A program made the translations under genes and the position numbers. The notes beneath the pieces were generated by a model, which worked only from the letters and a program-made list of their open reading frames with translations, was not told the origin of the DNA and searched no databases. DNA of 64,000 bases from Oidiodendron maius Zn (lineage: Eukaryota > Ascomycota > Leotiomycetes > Myxotrichaceae), in contig KN832879.1 in the NCBI GenBank assembly GCA_000827325.1, positions 806,001 through 870,000 of the forward strand. The letters run 5' to 3'. Numbering within the stretch: position 1 is the stretch's first letter; each line of letters opens with the position of its first letter. Of this stretch, positions 22,010 through 32,916 are shown in pieces.

Positions 22010-22907
22010 GATGACGGCTGAGTTTTGACCAGCGCGACCCAATATCCTCGCGTTCCGGACGTCAAGATTCGCTGTCGCTGTCGCTTTCGCTTTTCCGGGT
22101 ACATATAATGGCCATATCACACAGCTGCCGTAGAAGAGCCTGTGATCCCTCTCTCCTAGAGTCAAGTTCGTGGCCCACCCTCCACTGAGGTTTATATTGT
22201 GGGACAGCTCTTGCACAGAGCGGAGTGGGCCGTGCCTAAGTCCATGACTGACTTTTTCCAGCTAACGCCATTCTCATGCCGCCTCAGGACCCCGGAGGAC
22301 ATCCGCTTGACTTTCCCCGGAATTGCGCATTAGCCTTGGACGCCATCAGACCTAAACCTCCGCAAGATCGACAGACTGTGGTGAAACGCGGTACACAAGT
22401 GGCGCCCGAAATTATTATTCCCCTTGGCCAGGTTTCTCTGCAAAATACTGGAACGTGGCAGCAAATTGATTCGTCAATATCATACATATAATTGCGCCGT
22501 TTTCTATACATAAACATGTCCCATCGTGCTGGAAAGAACAGCACAGAAAGCTTGAAAATATGTAGCTTCCACCCCGCGATTCTCAACGCTCTGGACCTTC
22601 CCGCCAAGACATTTGCCGGCCGATTTCCGTCCTACCCAATCTGCTTCAAGTAGGTAACCCCGACGCACGGTTTTCCCACGATTTGGTACCCAGTTAGAGC
22701 TCCGCCAGCCGACCCGGCTGTTTTTCTACGCCGTGCTGATGCAGGCACAGGGGATCGATCAGCATTGTTCCTTCGTACAAATGTAACCTGAAAGTAGTGG
22801 TGTTGATCCTCCATCCCATCTGGCAAGATTCCTTTCCCACACCTGTTGACGCATTTCGGAGGCGTTTCGTGTTACACGCGCCCTGCCAAGCAAGCCGCCT
22901 CTTCAAT
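22010..22907. promoter_or_regulatory. Divergent intergenic region, rhodopsin-like protein and secreted hydrolase
   Basis: 0.9 kb separates two outward-pointing genes. No further gene is supported. In-frame extensions upstream of ATG 22009 and ATG 22908 exist but lack family features. Confidence 0.4.
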
Positions 22908-24168
22908 ATGCGTCTCCTTGGTGGCAAAAGTTTTGGCTTTGCAGCTTCATTGATAGCAACGTCGTTCGCGGCTCTTGCTGCAGCAGCAGGCGAAGCTCAA
23001 CATGTACGCGAGTACTTCTATGTCGGAGGAGAGTACATCACGACTTCTAGTGGCTCGCTCTACCAGAACCAGATGTACGTGGAGAAGTTGACCCCTCCAA
23101 AAGTGTCTCAGAAATATCCCATTGTCTTCCTGCATGGTGGCGCTCAGACTGGGACGGTAAGCTACTTATTCATTCCTTCCATTTTGCGGCCTTTCCCGTC
23201 ATTCGTTTGGCGTTTCAACATAAGCAAGTCTAATGCACTATACTTTCAGAACTTCCTGAACAAGCCGGATGGCGGTAGAGGCTGGGCATCTTGGTTCCTC
23301 TCGGCAGGATATGAGGTCTACATTGTAGATGAGACAACACGCGCTCGATCCGCCTGGAATCCAGCCGGGGCTTTCCCGCAATCTACTTTCTCTGCCGAAT
23401 TCATCTCGCAGCGCTTCACAGCCGTTCAAAACTTCCCCCTGTGGCCACAAGCAACATTGCATACGCAATGGCCAGGCGTAAGTTATACTTCTCCTGTTTT
23501 ATCACACCAACTAAAGCTTGTCACAGACTGGCGAGAAAGGCGACCCCATCTATGACGCTTATTACCAGTCCAATATCCAGTTCATCGCCAATGGCACCGA
23601 ACAAGAGCGAACCATGCGCGAAGCTGGCACCGCCCTCCTCGACAAAATTGGCCCTGTAGTCTTAATCACGCACTCTCAAGGCGGTCTCTACGGCTGGGCA
23701 CTGGCTGACTCCCGCCCGGACAAAATAAAGGCCCTGATCCAGATCGAACCAAAAGGCCCTCCTTTCAACGAACGCATCTTTGACACAAGCTTCACACGCC
23801 CGTGGGGATTGACAGCCTATCCGATAACTTACACACCCACACCTACTAACTGGACCATGCCGCTGGCAACGCAGGTGGTGCCGGCCCCATCGTCCAATCT
23901 GACTTCGTGCGTGATTCAAGCAGAACCCGCGCGCAAACTGCCGAACATTGCCAAGGTCCCAATATTGATCGATACGGGCGAGGCGTCGTACCACGCTACG
24001 TACGACTACTGCTTCATACTGTTTTTGAACCAGGCCGGTGTCAAAGCTGAGCATCTGGAGCTGGGAAAGGTTGGCATACATGGCAATGCACACTTGCAAT
24101 TCATGGAAAAGAACAGCGATGTCATAGCAACAAAGCTTAACGCATGGATTCAAAAGACTGTGAAGTAG
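22908..24168 (+). CDS. Secreted alpha/beta hydrolase (esterase type)
   Basis: Three exons, 22908-23156, 23250-23477 and 23527-24168, close in phase to 372 residues. ATG 22908 gives a clean signal peptide (FGFAASLIATSFAALAAAAGEA). The fold is visible as YPIVFLHGGAQTG (oxyanion HGG), GWASWFLSAGYEVYIVD, nucleophile THSQGGLYGW, DTGEASYHATYD with the acid, and GKVGIHGNAHLQFMEKN with the catalytic His. Potential N-glycosylation sites (NGT, NWT, NLT) fit an extracellular enzyme. Related fungal proteins are annotated as secreted esterases or lipases of unknown substrate. Confidence 0.88.
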
Positions 24169-24427
24169 TTAGACTAAGCATAGATATCTAAACGTATTGA
24201 TTGGTACGACTTTCTATATGGCAGTCTAGTGTTTGCAAAAATCCTTCTGTAGCATTGTGCTGGCCACTCTCCAGCAATACGATGGTCAATAAATGGTTCA
24301 ATAATAAAACAAACTAGGCATCTTTCGTAAGCACTACAAATGAGACACTTGGCTGGGTATATTGACTATATATCTCGTGTCAGATAATAATTCATAACTT
24401 CATTCCTCATTCCTCATTCCTCATATC

Positions 24428-27400
24428 TCATGTCTTTGTCTCGGCTAGAATTACGACCTGCCTAGCAAAAGTCTCCTCTGCCTGCCTTTCCCTAAGTCGT
24501 CCCAGCCGTTCAATCATCGCTTTCGGTAGCCTTGCTCGATATTTCTCTGGAATGACTTTTTGCCTCACAACCAATCGAGGCTCAGATTCTTCGTTGGTTA
24601 ACCACACTTTCGCAATAAGATTGGACCCCGACTTTCCTATCCAATAAGATACCTCATGTTGTAATTGCCAAGACGTTATAGTAGTTGCAACTGTAGTTAG
24701 TTCTCTATTGGACAGCTGTGGGCAGACGGCTGTGTCTAAAAGGCTAGTAACATTATGCCAGGGGGCGACAGTCAAACCTCGACATTTGTGCTTTTCAATC
24801 TCAAGGCATAGTGGAGTAATGCAGGCAAATGTTGCGCAATCCTCGGAGTCGGCGAGAATTCGAGCCCAGAGACTGGTTTTCTCGCACCGAAGTCGCAGGC
24901 AAGAATACGGGCTGTCTTTGCGCACCCATGCAATCACCAACTCTTCTCCATTCTTGTCAATTCCGGTATCTTTCAGTATCTCGAGCATCGAACGAACGAT
25001 ATGGATTGCAGTCTCGCGTAACTCAGGATCCAAGTCGTCAAACCAGATGTCTAGTTCACCATTCCGGAAGTACTCAACAATATTTCGCTTCTTGAGCTCT
25101 TGCCAGTGGAAAGGTTTTGATAGGCGCGATTCCACAAACGGGATCATGACATCTGCAAGTAACCTAATTATTGAAGTCTTAGTCGTAATACTCCAGGAGC
25201 GTTTGATCTGGTCCACGTACTGTCGAAGAGCAACTCTCCGTGCCACTCCGGTACAGAAACTGACCTGGAGTCCACATGTAGAATTAAGGAACGCTAAATC
25301 AATCTCGTTTGAAGGCAGCATTAGTTGCTGCTGTTTTAACGTGACGCCTGGCTGCTTGACATATGTCTGGTTGAATGCTAGAACGGCGTATTGTCCGCCC
25401 TGGATTCCAGCTTGCCTCTCTTTAACTTGCCAACTATTCTGATGTGTGCCCAGATGCCGAATATAGCCATTTGTCCCTGGGTGTTGGAAGCTTTTAGTTT
25501 CGTCTAAGGGACATTTCAGATTGACGGCCGTACCGCCAATCATATATTTCTTCTTGGGGCTGAAAGTCCCTCTGAAATCATTATAGGACATGGAGCCGGG
25601 GCTCCAGTGCAGTTTACTTTCCCGTTCATTTGCGAGGGTAATCGTTCCTCCACCCATCTCAACTGCATATAGCATTGATGACTTGTCAAGTGCTGATTTA
25701 TCAGTAACAAATCTGGCTGGAGACCATGTATCCGCAAGATCTTCAGGAGAAGCAAAGAGGTCGAACTCTCTTACCATATTTGACACGTCATACTGCCAAG
25801 ATGGTATGCTGAAGACAAGAACAGAATCGCGAATTGCGCCATTCATACACGTAAAATTGAACAGCTTGACTTGGATATAAGGCACTAAGGAATGGTTTTC
25901 GCCACTTGAATATCCAGACAAGTGTATCTCGTGCAGAGCATTTACAAGATAACTTGGGTGTATGGGTCCAGTATGGCCTTGAGTGTAGCAAAGAATGCCC
26001 ATGCTAATACATTGAACGGCTCGGACACATAAGTCAAACGACTCGGCTGGGCGGTTCGTATACACCACATTGGAATACTCTTCACAGAACTCGGTCAGAA
26101 TGATGTTTGCGCTTAGTGCACATGAGTCGAGGAGAGCAACGTTAGGATCGGCAATCCAGGATTCTAAGTCAACCCGCAACCGCTGAAGTAACTCGACATT
26201 GATAGTGCGGAGCTCGATGTAGGGGGGCCCGCTTGCAGTCCCTTTAATTCGGAGTATTGTGAATGCATCGCAGCAGAGTCCACAGTGCTGAAGAAAGCCG
26301 ATCGCCGTTATGGCTCTCCGCAATTCGGAGATTACATGGGCTGCCTGACGGGAGATAGCCAAGTTTGGGTCAAATGAACCTAATCTAACGTAGGCAACGC
26401 CATTATCGAGAGAAAACTTGACTTGAGTGGCCTGACCGTACTTTACGGAGTCCAAATCTTCACTAGTATCGGCTGGAGGGAGCGCACCTCCGATGCCACA
26501 AAGCCGACTAATCGTTTCATTTACAGGCGAGATTTCAGGTCTGTTTTGAATTTGGAGAGAACTTGTTCGAATTAATCGCGGTGCCATGTCTAGCCTCTGG
26601 CCGCCACTGTGTACACAATTTGGTTGGTGGAAATCGACTTTCATCGCCGCGTCGACAGTTATGGGCTGGTCGAAAGATATCCACGGAGAGGCATTCTCTC
26701 CATCAATAAGAAGTCTTGCCATTTCTTCGTACATGCAGCCAATATCTAAAAGCTCGTGAAGCCAATCGAATTCGAGCTGTGCTACGTCGTCGAAATGTTC
26801 TGTGAGGAGTTTGGTGACCGACTGAACATCACCCTTAACCACGTAATCATGAAGAGTTACCGGCCCCCATACACCTGCATCGAGATGTAGGAAATTTCTG
26901 AGAGAATCCTTGTACTTCTTGTATGGATCACCCTCAACAACGAACTCGGTTGCCAATCCAGCGTTGGGATATTTGACGTCTGTAAAATCGGACTGATCAG
27001 AATCGCTATCATCAGACTCTTCGCATCCTTGACTTGATCTCTCGTCCTCCCAGTCATAGAAAGTTTGGCCGTTCATTGGCTCTAGCAGCCTCTCTAATTG
27101 AGACATTTTATCCGGACTCAGAGACTTCAGTGCCGCTAGGTCTGCACTTTTTGATGGACTCGAAGGGCTTACGGCGGTAAAGATTCGATCTGCAATGGAT
27201 GTTCTTTCCGCACGTCCGCGCAGAATTTTTACCGCTTGCTGCTGCAGCGGGGTCCAAGCCAGAGGTCGAAGATTTATGTAGAACTGTTTGAGAAGGCGTC
27301 TCTGATTTCTCACAAACCTCTCTCTGTCCATTCGTCTCATGGCATCCTCGAACATACTACGGAGCTCCAAGTCGTCCAAAAATCTTCCTACAATACACTC

Positions 27401-28681
27401 TATCGCTGTGAGTCGCATTGATGAGATGGTGGTGTTTGTTGATACTGAGCCAGAGGTTGAGAAAATTTCAGCATCGTCGGAGGAAACTGATTCAATGTCC
27501 CAATAATATTGGGGTTCAGAAATTTCCAAGTTGGATATACCATCAGCAAATTCTTCAGAGTCGTTAGATATCGCCGTTCTCTTCTTCACCTCATTGACCA
27601 GTCGCTGATTTTCGATTTCCTTTCCTCTGACACTTGAACTGGAGTTATTGGAAAGCGATTGTGAGCTTTTGTATTGATCATTGAGGGGGCTTTGAGAAGT
27701 CTGCGGTGAGGTTTGTCCCCCAGTACATGCTGTATTCAGATCACTGACAACCTTACTGGCTATCTTAGCCAAACTCCGCCTCCTGGATCCAGCTTCATCG
27801 TCCCCGACCACCTCAACTGCGTCTAACTTCATGAGAATCTTACTTATCACAAGTTCAACTAGTTCTTTACCCTCTCTGACCCTCTGTTGCTCTTTACGTG
27901 GTGGTTGAGCAATGAACTTAATACATAGCGGTATAATTCTGGAATGAAGTTGTCTAGAGATCGCCACTAGTTGTTCCATCGAAGTCGACGATGCTGGGTT
28001 TTGAGGCCACGTGAAACCGATCTCTGAAAAGCCGCGGCCACTACCCCATGCACAGGATCTACACATCAAGTGGCCACAATCCAGGCAACGGTCACTGAAT
28101 TTAGACAGTTCACCAAGGCCGCATTCATGACAGGTCCAGTGATCCCCTGTGGTGATTGGCTCCCATGGTTCGCTTCCTTTCTGTGAAGGACTCTGTTGCA
28201 TCTCCTTTCCATTTCCCCCGCTCAGTATCCTCCTTGCTGCAGTAATAAAATCGTGGAGGTAATAAGGACGTTCTAGATATGCATCTCCATCGATACCTAA
28301 GATCTCAGACTGGTTCGTAATATTGTAATCGCGGCAGGATTTGGAGTCATCCGTGAGTTCTTGTCCCATATATATTAATTTGATGGTGTTAGCATCTAAA
28401 TATAGCGAATCTATTACTGCCCTCACATTTCCAATAGTGCAAGATGGCTTTTTGATGGTATTTGGTGGAAACCTGAGATCATGCGAGTTGCCTTGGTACC
28501 ATAGGCACAACACATCGGTCTGGTTTACCCTCGTACTAAATGAATGGGCTTGTTGATCGAGATCAGCGTCGGTGATGTACGAGAAGTCATCGTCGGTAAC
28601 AACAGGGGCGGATGTTGAGGAAGCGGAAGGCTTCTGTCCTTCGGCCCGTGCCGCAAACTTCTTTTCAAATTGGAAAGACAT
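24428..28681 (-). CDS. Giant protein with ubiquitin-like, zinc-finger and BAG-like parts plus a conserved fungal C-terminal region
   Basis: One uninterrupted exon of 1417 codons in a window where most genes have introns. Residues about 54-132 look like a ubiquitin-like fold (VRAVIDSLYLDANTIKLIYMG, DYNITNQSEILGI). Residues 184-210 are a zinc finger, C-x2-C-x11-C-x2-C-x-H-x2-C-x2-C. Residues about 240-320 have the helical pattern and KILMKLDAVE...RRSLAKIASKVVSDLN of a BAG domain, which binds Hsp70. A Ser-rich disordered stretch follows (about 325-410), then FVRNQRRLLKQFYINLR and a long region with motifs GGGTITL, KERQAGIQGGQY, CGLQVSFCTGVARRV and WARILADSEDCATFA. I believe this C-terminal region recurs in uncharacterised fungal proteins, but I cannot name it. 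A role in ubiquitin or chaperone-linked quality control is inference. Confidence 0.8.
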   Translation of the reverse strand: MSFQFEKKFAARAEGQKPSASSTSAPVVTDDDFSYITDADLDQQAHSFSTRVNQTDVLCLWYQGNSHDLRFPPNTIKKPSCTIGNVRAVIDSLYLDANTIKLIYMGQELTDDSKSCRDYNITNQSEILGIDGDAYLERPYYLHDFITAARRILSGGNGKEMQQSPSQKGSEPWEPITTGDHWTCHECGLGELSKFSDRCLDCGHLMCRSCAWGSGRGFSEIGFTWPQNPASSTSMEQLVAISRQLHSRIIPLCIKFIAQPPRKEQQRVREGKELVELVISKILMKLDAVEVVGDDEAGSRRRSLAKIASKVVSDLNTACTGGQTSPQTSQSPLNDQYKSSQSLSNNSSSSVRGKEIENQRLVNEVKKRTAISNDSEEFADGISNLEISEPQYYWDIESVSSDDAEIFSTSGSVSTNTTISSMRLTAIECIVGRFLDDLELRSMFEDAMRRMDRERFVRNQRRLLKQFYINLRPLAWTPLQQQAVKILRGRAERTSIADRIFTAVSPSSPSKSADLAALKSLSPDKMSQLERLLEPMNGQTFYDWEDERSSQGCEESDDSDSDQSDFTDVKYPNAGLATEFVVEGDPYKKYKDSLRNFLHLDAGVWGPVTLHDYVVKGDVQSVTKLLTEHFDDVAQLEFDWLHELLDIGCMYEEMARLLIDGENASPWISFDQPITVDAAMKVDFHQPNCVHSGGQRLDMAPRLIRTSSLQIQNRPEISPVNETISRLCGIGGALPPADTSEDLDSVKYGQATQVKFSLDNGVAYVRLGSFDPNLAISRQAAHVISELRRAITAIGFLQHCGLCCDAFTILRIKGTASGPPYIELRTINVELLQRLRVDLESWIADPNVALLDSCALSANIILTEFCEEYSNVVYTNRPAESFDLCVRAVQCISMGILCYTQGHTGPIHPSYLVNALHEIHLSGYSSGENHSLVPYIQVKLFNFTCMNGAIRDSVLVFSIPSWQYDVSNMVREFDLFASPEDLADTWSPARFVTDKSALDKSSMLYAVEMGGGTITLANERESKLHWSPGSMSYNDFRGTFSPKKKYMIGGTAVNLKCPLDETKSFQHPGTNGYIRHLGTHQNSWQVKERQAGIQGGQYAVLAFNQTYVKQPGVTLKQQQLMLPSNEIDLAFLNSTCGLQVSFCTGVARRVALRQYVDQIKRSWSITTKTSIIRLLADVMIPFVESRLSKPFHWQELKKRNIVEYFRNGELDIWFDDLDPELRETAIHIVRSMLEILKDTGIDKNGEELVIAWVRKDSPYSCLRLRCEKTSLWARILADSEDCATFACITPLCLEIEKHKCRGLTVAPWHNVTSLLDTAVCPQLSNRELTTVATTITSWQLQHEVSYWIGKSGSNLIAKVWLTNEESEPRLVVRQKVIPEKYRARLPKAMIERLGRLRERQAEETFARQVVILAETKT

Positions 28682-30185
28682 CTAGACAGTATAAGAATGG
28701 TTCTAGACTGGCATATGGAGAAAGAGACGCACCGCTATACTGAATTTAGCCAGTTTTGCAGCCTGACTTGTCATATGCCATTGTAGTATGATAGACATGT
28801 GTCTTATTCTTCACCCGCCACTTTGATGTCGTGAGCACGGGGCTGTGCAGTGATGCCTAAGGTTGCAACCGCAGTTTGGCAGGCCACGTGATTTTTTATC
28901 TGTCGACTAGACACATGGACACTGAGGATTTTGATAAACATTTGTATTACGGGAGAGAACTGGCTGATAATTATGTCCAAGAGGTCGACGGATCCCACAT
29001 TATATTGTACAGGACAAAGCACTATTGCGGTGACAAGCCTTTTGTCCTATGGCAGGCGGTGACAAGCCTTGTGTCCTATGGCAGGGAATGTCCTGTATAT
29101 AGCATGGGGATCATGACGGGCTGCTGAATATATATATATAGTTCGAAGCGCTCAAGCCGAGTGATGCATAGCTGAATTAGTGGCTTAAAGACCAAAGATA
29201 GTAATGAAAGTATCATAACTACAAAAGATGTGATCGAAGAATATAGCGATATAGCATTTTGCTGCTGAAAGTAGACAAAATGGCAAGTATGAATGCAAGA
29301 CTATCGCCCTCTATTTGGTCAAAGCGGCAGGAAATACCTGCAGAACTCCTTTCATAACACGGTATATGTTAAAAGATGTAGCCTTCCACTATGAAGTGCT
29401 CTGCGAAGTAAAGGAAGACACCTACACAACTGGAATCGCCAGCTGCCCCCCTTTACGACGAAATAGACGGCATCATACAGTGGATAAAGACAATATATGA
29501 CGCAATAGGAGTGATTATAGTAATAGTCCTATATAGCTAGAAGCAATGGTACTGAGTAACGGGATGGCTCAAGGTCCTGGAGCAACCGAAGAAAAGTGTG
29601 AACTAAGCCACGGCCGCAATCCGCTCTCCGGAATGTAATATTTTCCGAATTATTCCTCGAATTTATCTCGCATAGTGCTGCTTGGATACGTCAGAATCTC
29701 TCTTCGAGCGGCCATTGATTCTAGCTGAGCCAGGAAAGCGACATGTCTAAAATATTGTACGGGAAGATCTTTGTTTTACTTATTTAGAGTCTTACAGAAC
29801 CTGGCTAGCTCCTTACATACCAATTATGCTCAGACAGATACTGTAGAATTGTGCCTGACCTCGGAAATTGTCTCGTATAACTTCCCCCAATGTGTGAATG
29901 TAGGCTGCAAAGAAAAGTATCACTATGGGAGAAGCGGTATCTTCTTTGAAGAGATTGAGATAGCCTTTCGAGAACTGATAAAACATTTCAATAGTTGAGC
30001 TAGTTTCAAAGATGCGTAGGAGAGAAAAGATATTCTCCATGTAAAGGAGCCCAGTCACATGATTATGGCCCGAACGGACCCGATATCGGGGTATATCTTA
30101 GCCCGAGATGTTACTTTTATGACTCTCGTTCAACATCCCCCTTCGTGATATTACTGCAAACTTACCTGCAATAAACGTCGGAATA
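28682..30185. other. Intergenic, 1.5 kb, no gene recognised
   Basis: AT-rich with many short frames lacking motifs (for instance 29771-29998). It contains a 28-bp tandem duplication and the promoters of the flanking outward-pointing genes. Confidence 0.5.
29029..29085. repeat. 28-bp tandem duplication
   Basis: Two copies of a 28-bp unit starting ggtgacaagcctt and ending tgtcctatggcagg (29029-29056 and 29058-29085), separated by one base and differing at one position. This suggests a recent duplication. Confidence 0.85.
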
Positions 30186-30776
30186 ATGTCAACGATCAAA
30201 ATCCGTTCAGCTACGTCTAGTGACTTACCACAAGTCCACGAGATTGCGGCGCAATATGTTCGTCAGACGCGGTTGACGTTCTTACAGAACCCGGTATCTC
30301 AAACCATGATGAATGCTAAATTTCGCGACATTACCGAATCTCGAGGACTACCGTATCTCGTTGCCATTGCGAAAGGCGAGGAAGGTGACCAAGACGTTGT
30401 GGTCGGTTACGCATATCTATCGCCTTATCGGGGGCACATGCTCTCTTATGGAGCAACCGTTGAACTCACCCTCTTCGTACATCCTGATCACCAATCTCGC
30501 GCGATAGGAACAGAATTACTAACAGCAGTGCTTGAGAGCGCCAAGGCACCTGGTGTGTTGCACCGGGCTCGTGAAGTCATTGTCGGGGATGATGGGGTCG
30601 AGAATATCATATGGGCAGATGGCCAGGGTGTCCGCATTCGAAATATTCTTGCCGTTATGGCTGTAGATGCAGATGGAAAGGAGAACGGAGAAGCGCTTAG
30701 GAAGTGGTATATTAAACGTGGATTTGTCGAACGCGGGCGAATGGAGAAATTTGGGTTTAAGAAGGGTCGATGGTAA
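30186..30776 (+). CDS. GNAT N-acetyltransferase, phosphinothricin-acetyltransferase type
   Basis: A single exon codes 196 residues. It starts with the strand IKIRSATSSDLPQVHEI typical of PAT/bar-like enzymes. VVGYAYLSPYRG forms the central strands, and VELTLFVHPDHQSRAIGTELL carries the acetyl-CoA pyrophosphate loop (Q-x-R-x-I-G-T). The end has the usual KWYIKRGFVERGRMEKFGFKKGRW closing strand pair. An inserted loop around residues 120-150 (DDGVENIIWADGQGV) is longer than in bacterial PAT. It would transfer an acetyl group from acetyl-CoA to a small amine or amino acid in the cytosol; the substrate is not predictable. Confidence 0.9.
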   Translation: MSTIKIRSATSSDLPQVHEIAAQYVRQTRLTFLQNPVSQTMMNAKFRDITESRGLPYLVAIAKGEEGDQDVVVGYAYLSPYRGHMLSYGATVELTLFVHPDHQSRAIGTELLTAVLESAKAPGVLHRAREVIVGDDGVENIIWADGQGVRIRNILAVMAVDADGKENGEALRKWYIKRGFVERGRMEKFGFKKGRW

Positions 30777-31112
30777 GTTGACGGTCAAATCCAAGGCGCA
30801 AAACCCGTTGGCTGAGAGATATAAGGATCGATACAGTCTATTTACAGTACATTCTTGAAGAATAGAAAGTGACTCATAAGATAGAAAGCGATTGAAATAC
30901 TTCCACTAAATGGTTAGGCATGAATTAAAGCTTTATCGTGTTTTGTTTTCTCTTGCAAATGAGTTGCCGGGCGGGAAAATACGGCCGTCGGACTTGAAAT
31001 GATTAACTCCGGAGCGACCTCACTTCCCTTTTCGTTCCAATCCTACCATGGTTCAAGATAAGTACATGGTTTTCCAGCCCACAAAAGGTGATATTTTCAC
31101 GATACTCTAAAT

Positions 31113-32731
31113 ATGCCTTTCCAGTTTGTCGATAATACTGTTTCTATCGATCGGGATGCGAGAAAGAAGATTCGCAGCCATGTCGCAACAGGGAGGAATG
31201 CCGGAAAGAGGCACTCACGGCCGTCGAGAAAAGAGGCATTTGTGCTGCCTTCCAAGACTACAATTCAGACAGCTGTACAGAGTACGTCTAACTTGATTAG
31301 TGATAAGAATGTGGATGCAGTTTCTGAGATTGAAAGACAAATCGGTGATGAGCTGTCTGTTCTTTGCCTCCCTGCGCCTTTGATCTCCCCTGGATCTAGG
31401 CCAATGGTCCGAAGAGGTATGTGTAGCTTCACCTAGACTGGAATGTAAAATCACATGTAGTTGCTAACGCTTTTGTGGTACTTAGCAATTTCTTTCCTCA
31501 TAGGGCCTCGGCATGTATCCGAGCTCAGTGATTTTTTCGACGCTACTGGGTGCACAAGTTCAATGTGGGTGCAGTTTATGTTCGTGGATGAAGCTTGTAC
31601 GTGACATATTCTAGAAGCTGAATATATTCAACATAATATCATGCTGATGTTAAACACAGACTTTCATTGCACTGTGGCTATGTCTGCTGCAGCGCTGAAT
31701 AATCTCATTGTAAAACCAGATGGGCATGCGGAGGCAATCCATCACTTATCACAAGCATTTCAATTAGTCAACAACAGGTTATCAGGAAATGACCCAGTTT
31801 CTGATGCCACCATCGCAGTAGTCGTAGCTCTAGCACAGTTTGAGCGTCACCAAGGTCAATACCGCCGAGGTATCGTCCATCTTGACGGGCTGATGCGAAT
31901 GGTTGAGCTGCGGGGTGGAATTTCTACTCTCACTATGCACAAGTCTAATCTGACCCAGAAGTTATTCAGGTGAGTATTTTCATTTAGAATATTATTCCAG
32001 CCAATGAATCTATGCTGATATGTATATAAAGAGCTGATCTCGAATTTGCGCTCTATCTCGGCTCTGCCACACGATTCAGCATAAAGGACGTCATGCTTGG
32101 CAGCACTGCCATGATCGGCCTCCGCAGTACCTTTACGCGAGACTGTCAAGGCCATCACAATGTTTCCGATTTCCAGAGTTTTAAGAAATTTAACCCCGAT
32201 CTTCAAGATATCATCATGGACATGATAGGTGTGGCGCGGATGCTCAACGATATCAGTGCGAGACTCAAGCAAAAGGTTAATTACTACATATTCCATGACA
32301 CCAGCATATTACTTGGATATCGTCTTATCTACATCAACCCTCTTGGTAGCCTCCATGTCGGCGATCGTCTCGAGAATGTACTCCACTTAGGCCTCGCGGC
32401 ATTTCTAATGACATTCTTGAGGCGTCTTGATCACAAAATCTCAGACATGCCACTTCTTTCTGGGCTTGCGCGCTCGGCTGTCCAAGAAGAGTTCGATTAT
32501 GATAAAGAGAACCAAGAAATACTACTTTGGGTATTGTTTATCGGCAAGACATCAATATTCAAACCATGGGACGACACGTGGCTTGTTCCGCTTATTAGAC
32601 GGACAATGCAAGCTCTCGGCTTATGCACCTGGGAAGAGGTGCATCAAACGCTGGCCAAGTGGCCATGGGTCAATACTGTTCATGATAAGATAGGACGACA
32701 TCTTTGTAAGAGCTCAACACTTGACATATAA
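31113..32731 (+). CDS. Fungal transcription-factor-domain protein without Zn2Cys6 cluster
   Basis: Four exons, 31113-31416, 31504-31596, 31660-31969 and 32032-32731, close in phase to 468 residues. The N-terminus FQFVDNTVSIDRDARKKIRS followed by HVATGRNAGKRH is the typical opening of a fungal family that keeps the regulatory domain (Fungal_trans_2) and lacks the DNA-binding cysteines. The middle has FFDATGCTSSMWVQF, AALNNLIVKP and QFERHQGQYRRGIVHLDGLMRMVELRGG, the conserved core of that family. It may act as a co-regulator or may no longer bind DNA. No partner is obvious next door; the GNAT gene precedes it on the same strand. Confidence 0.85.
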
Positions 32732-32916
32732 TGTAGGCAGGAATTTACTCGAAAATATTCATGAGATTCAACAATCGAGCGAATTTGACTTCCACGATAA
32801 ACAATCATATTAGGAATGGCAATTCCACTGAATCTCCCCTCCAGACTGCATCAAAAGAGTGGAGAGATATTACACCACGCAACATATTAGAAAACAAGTC
32901 CCAATTGATGCTATTT

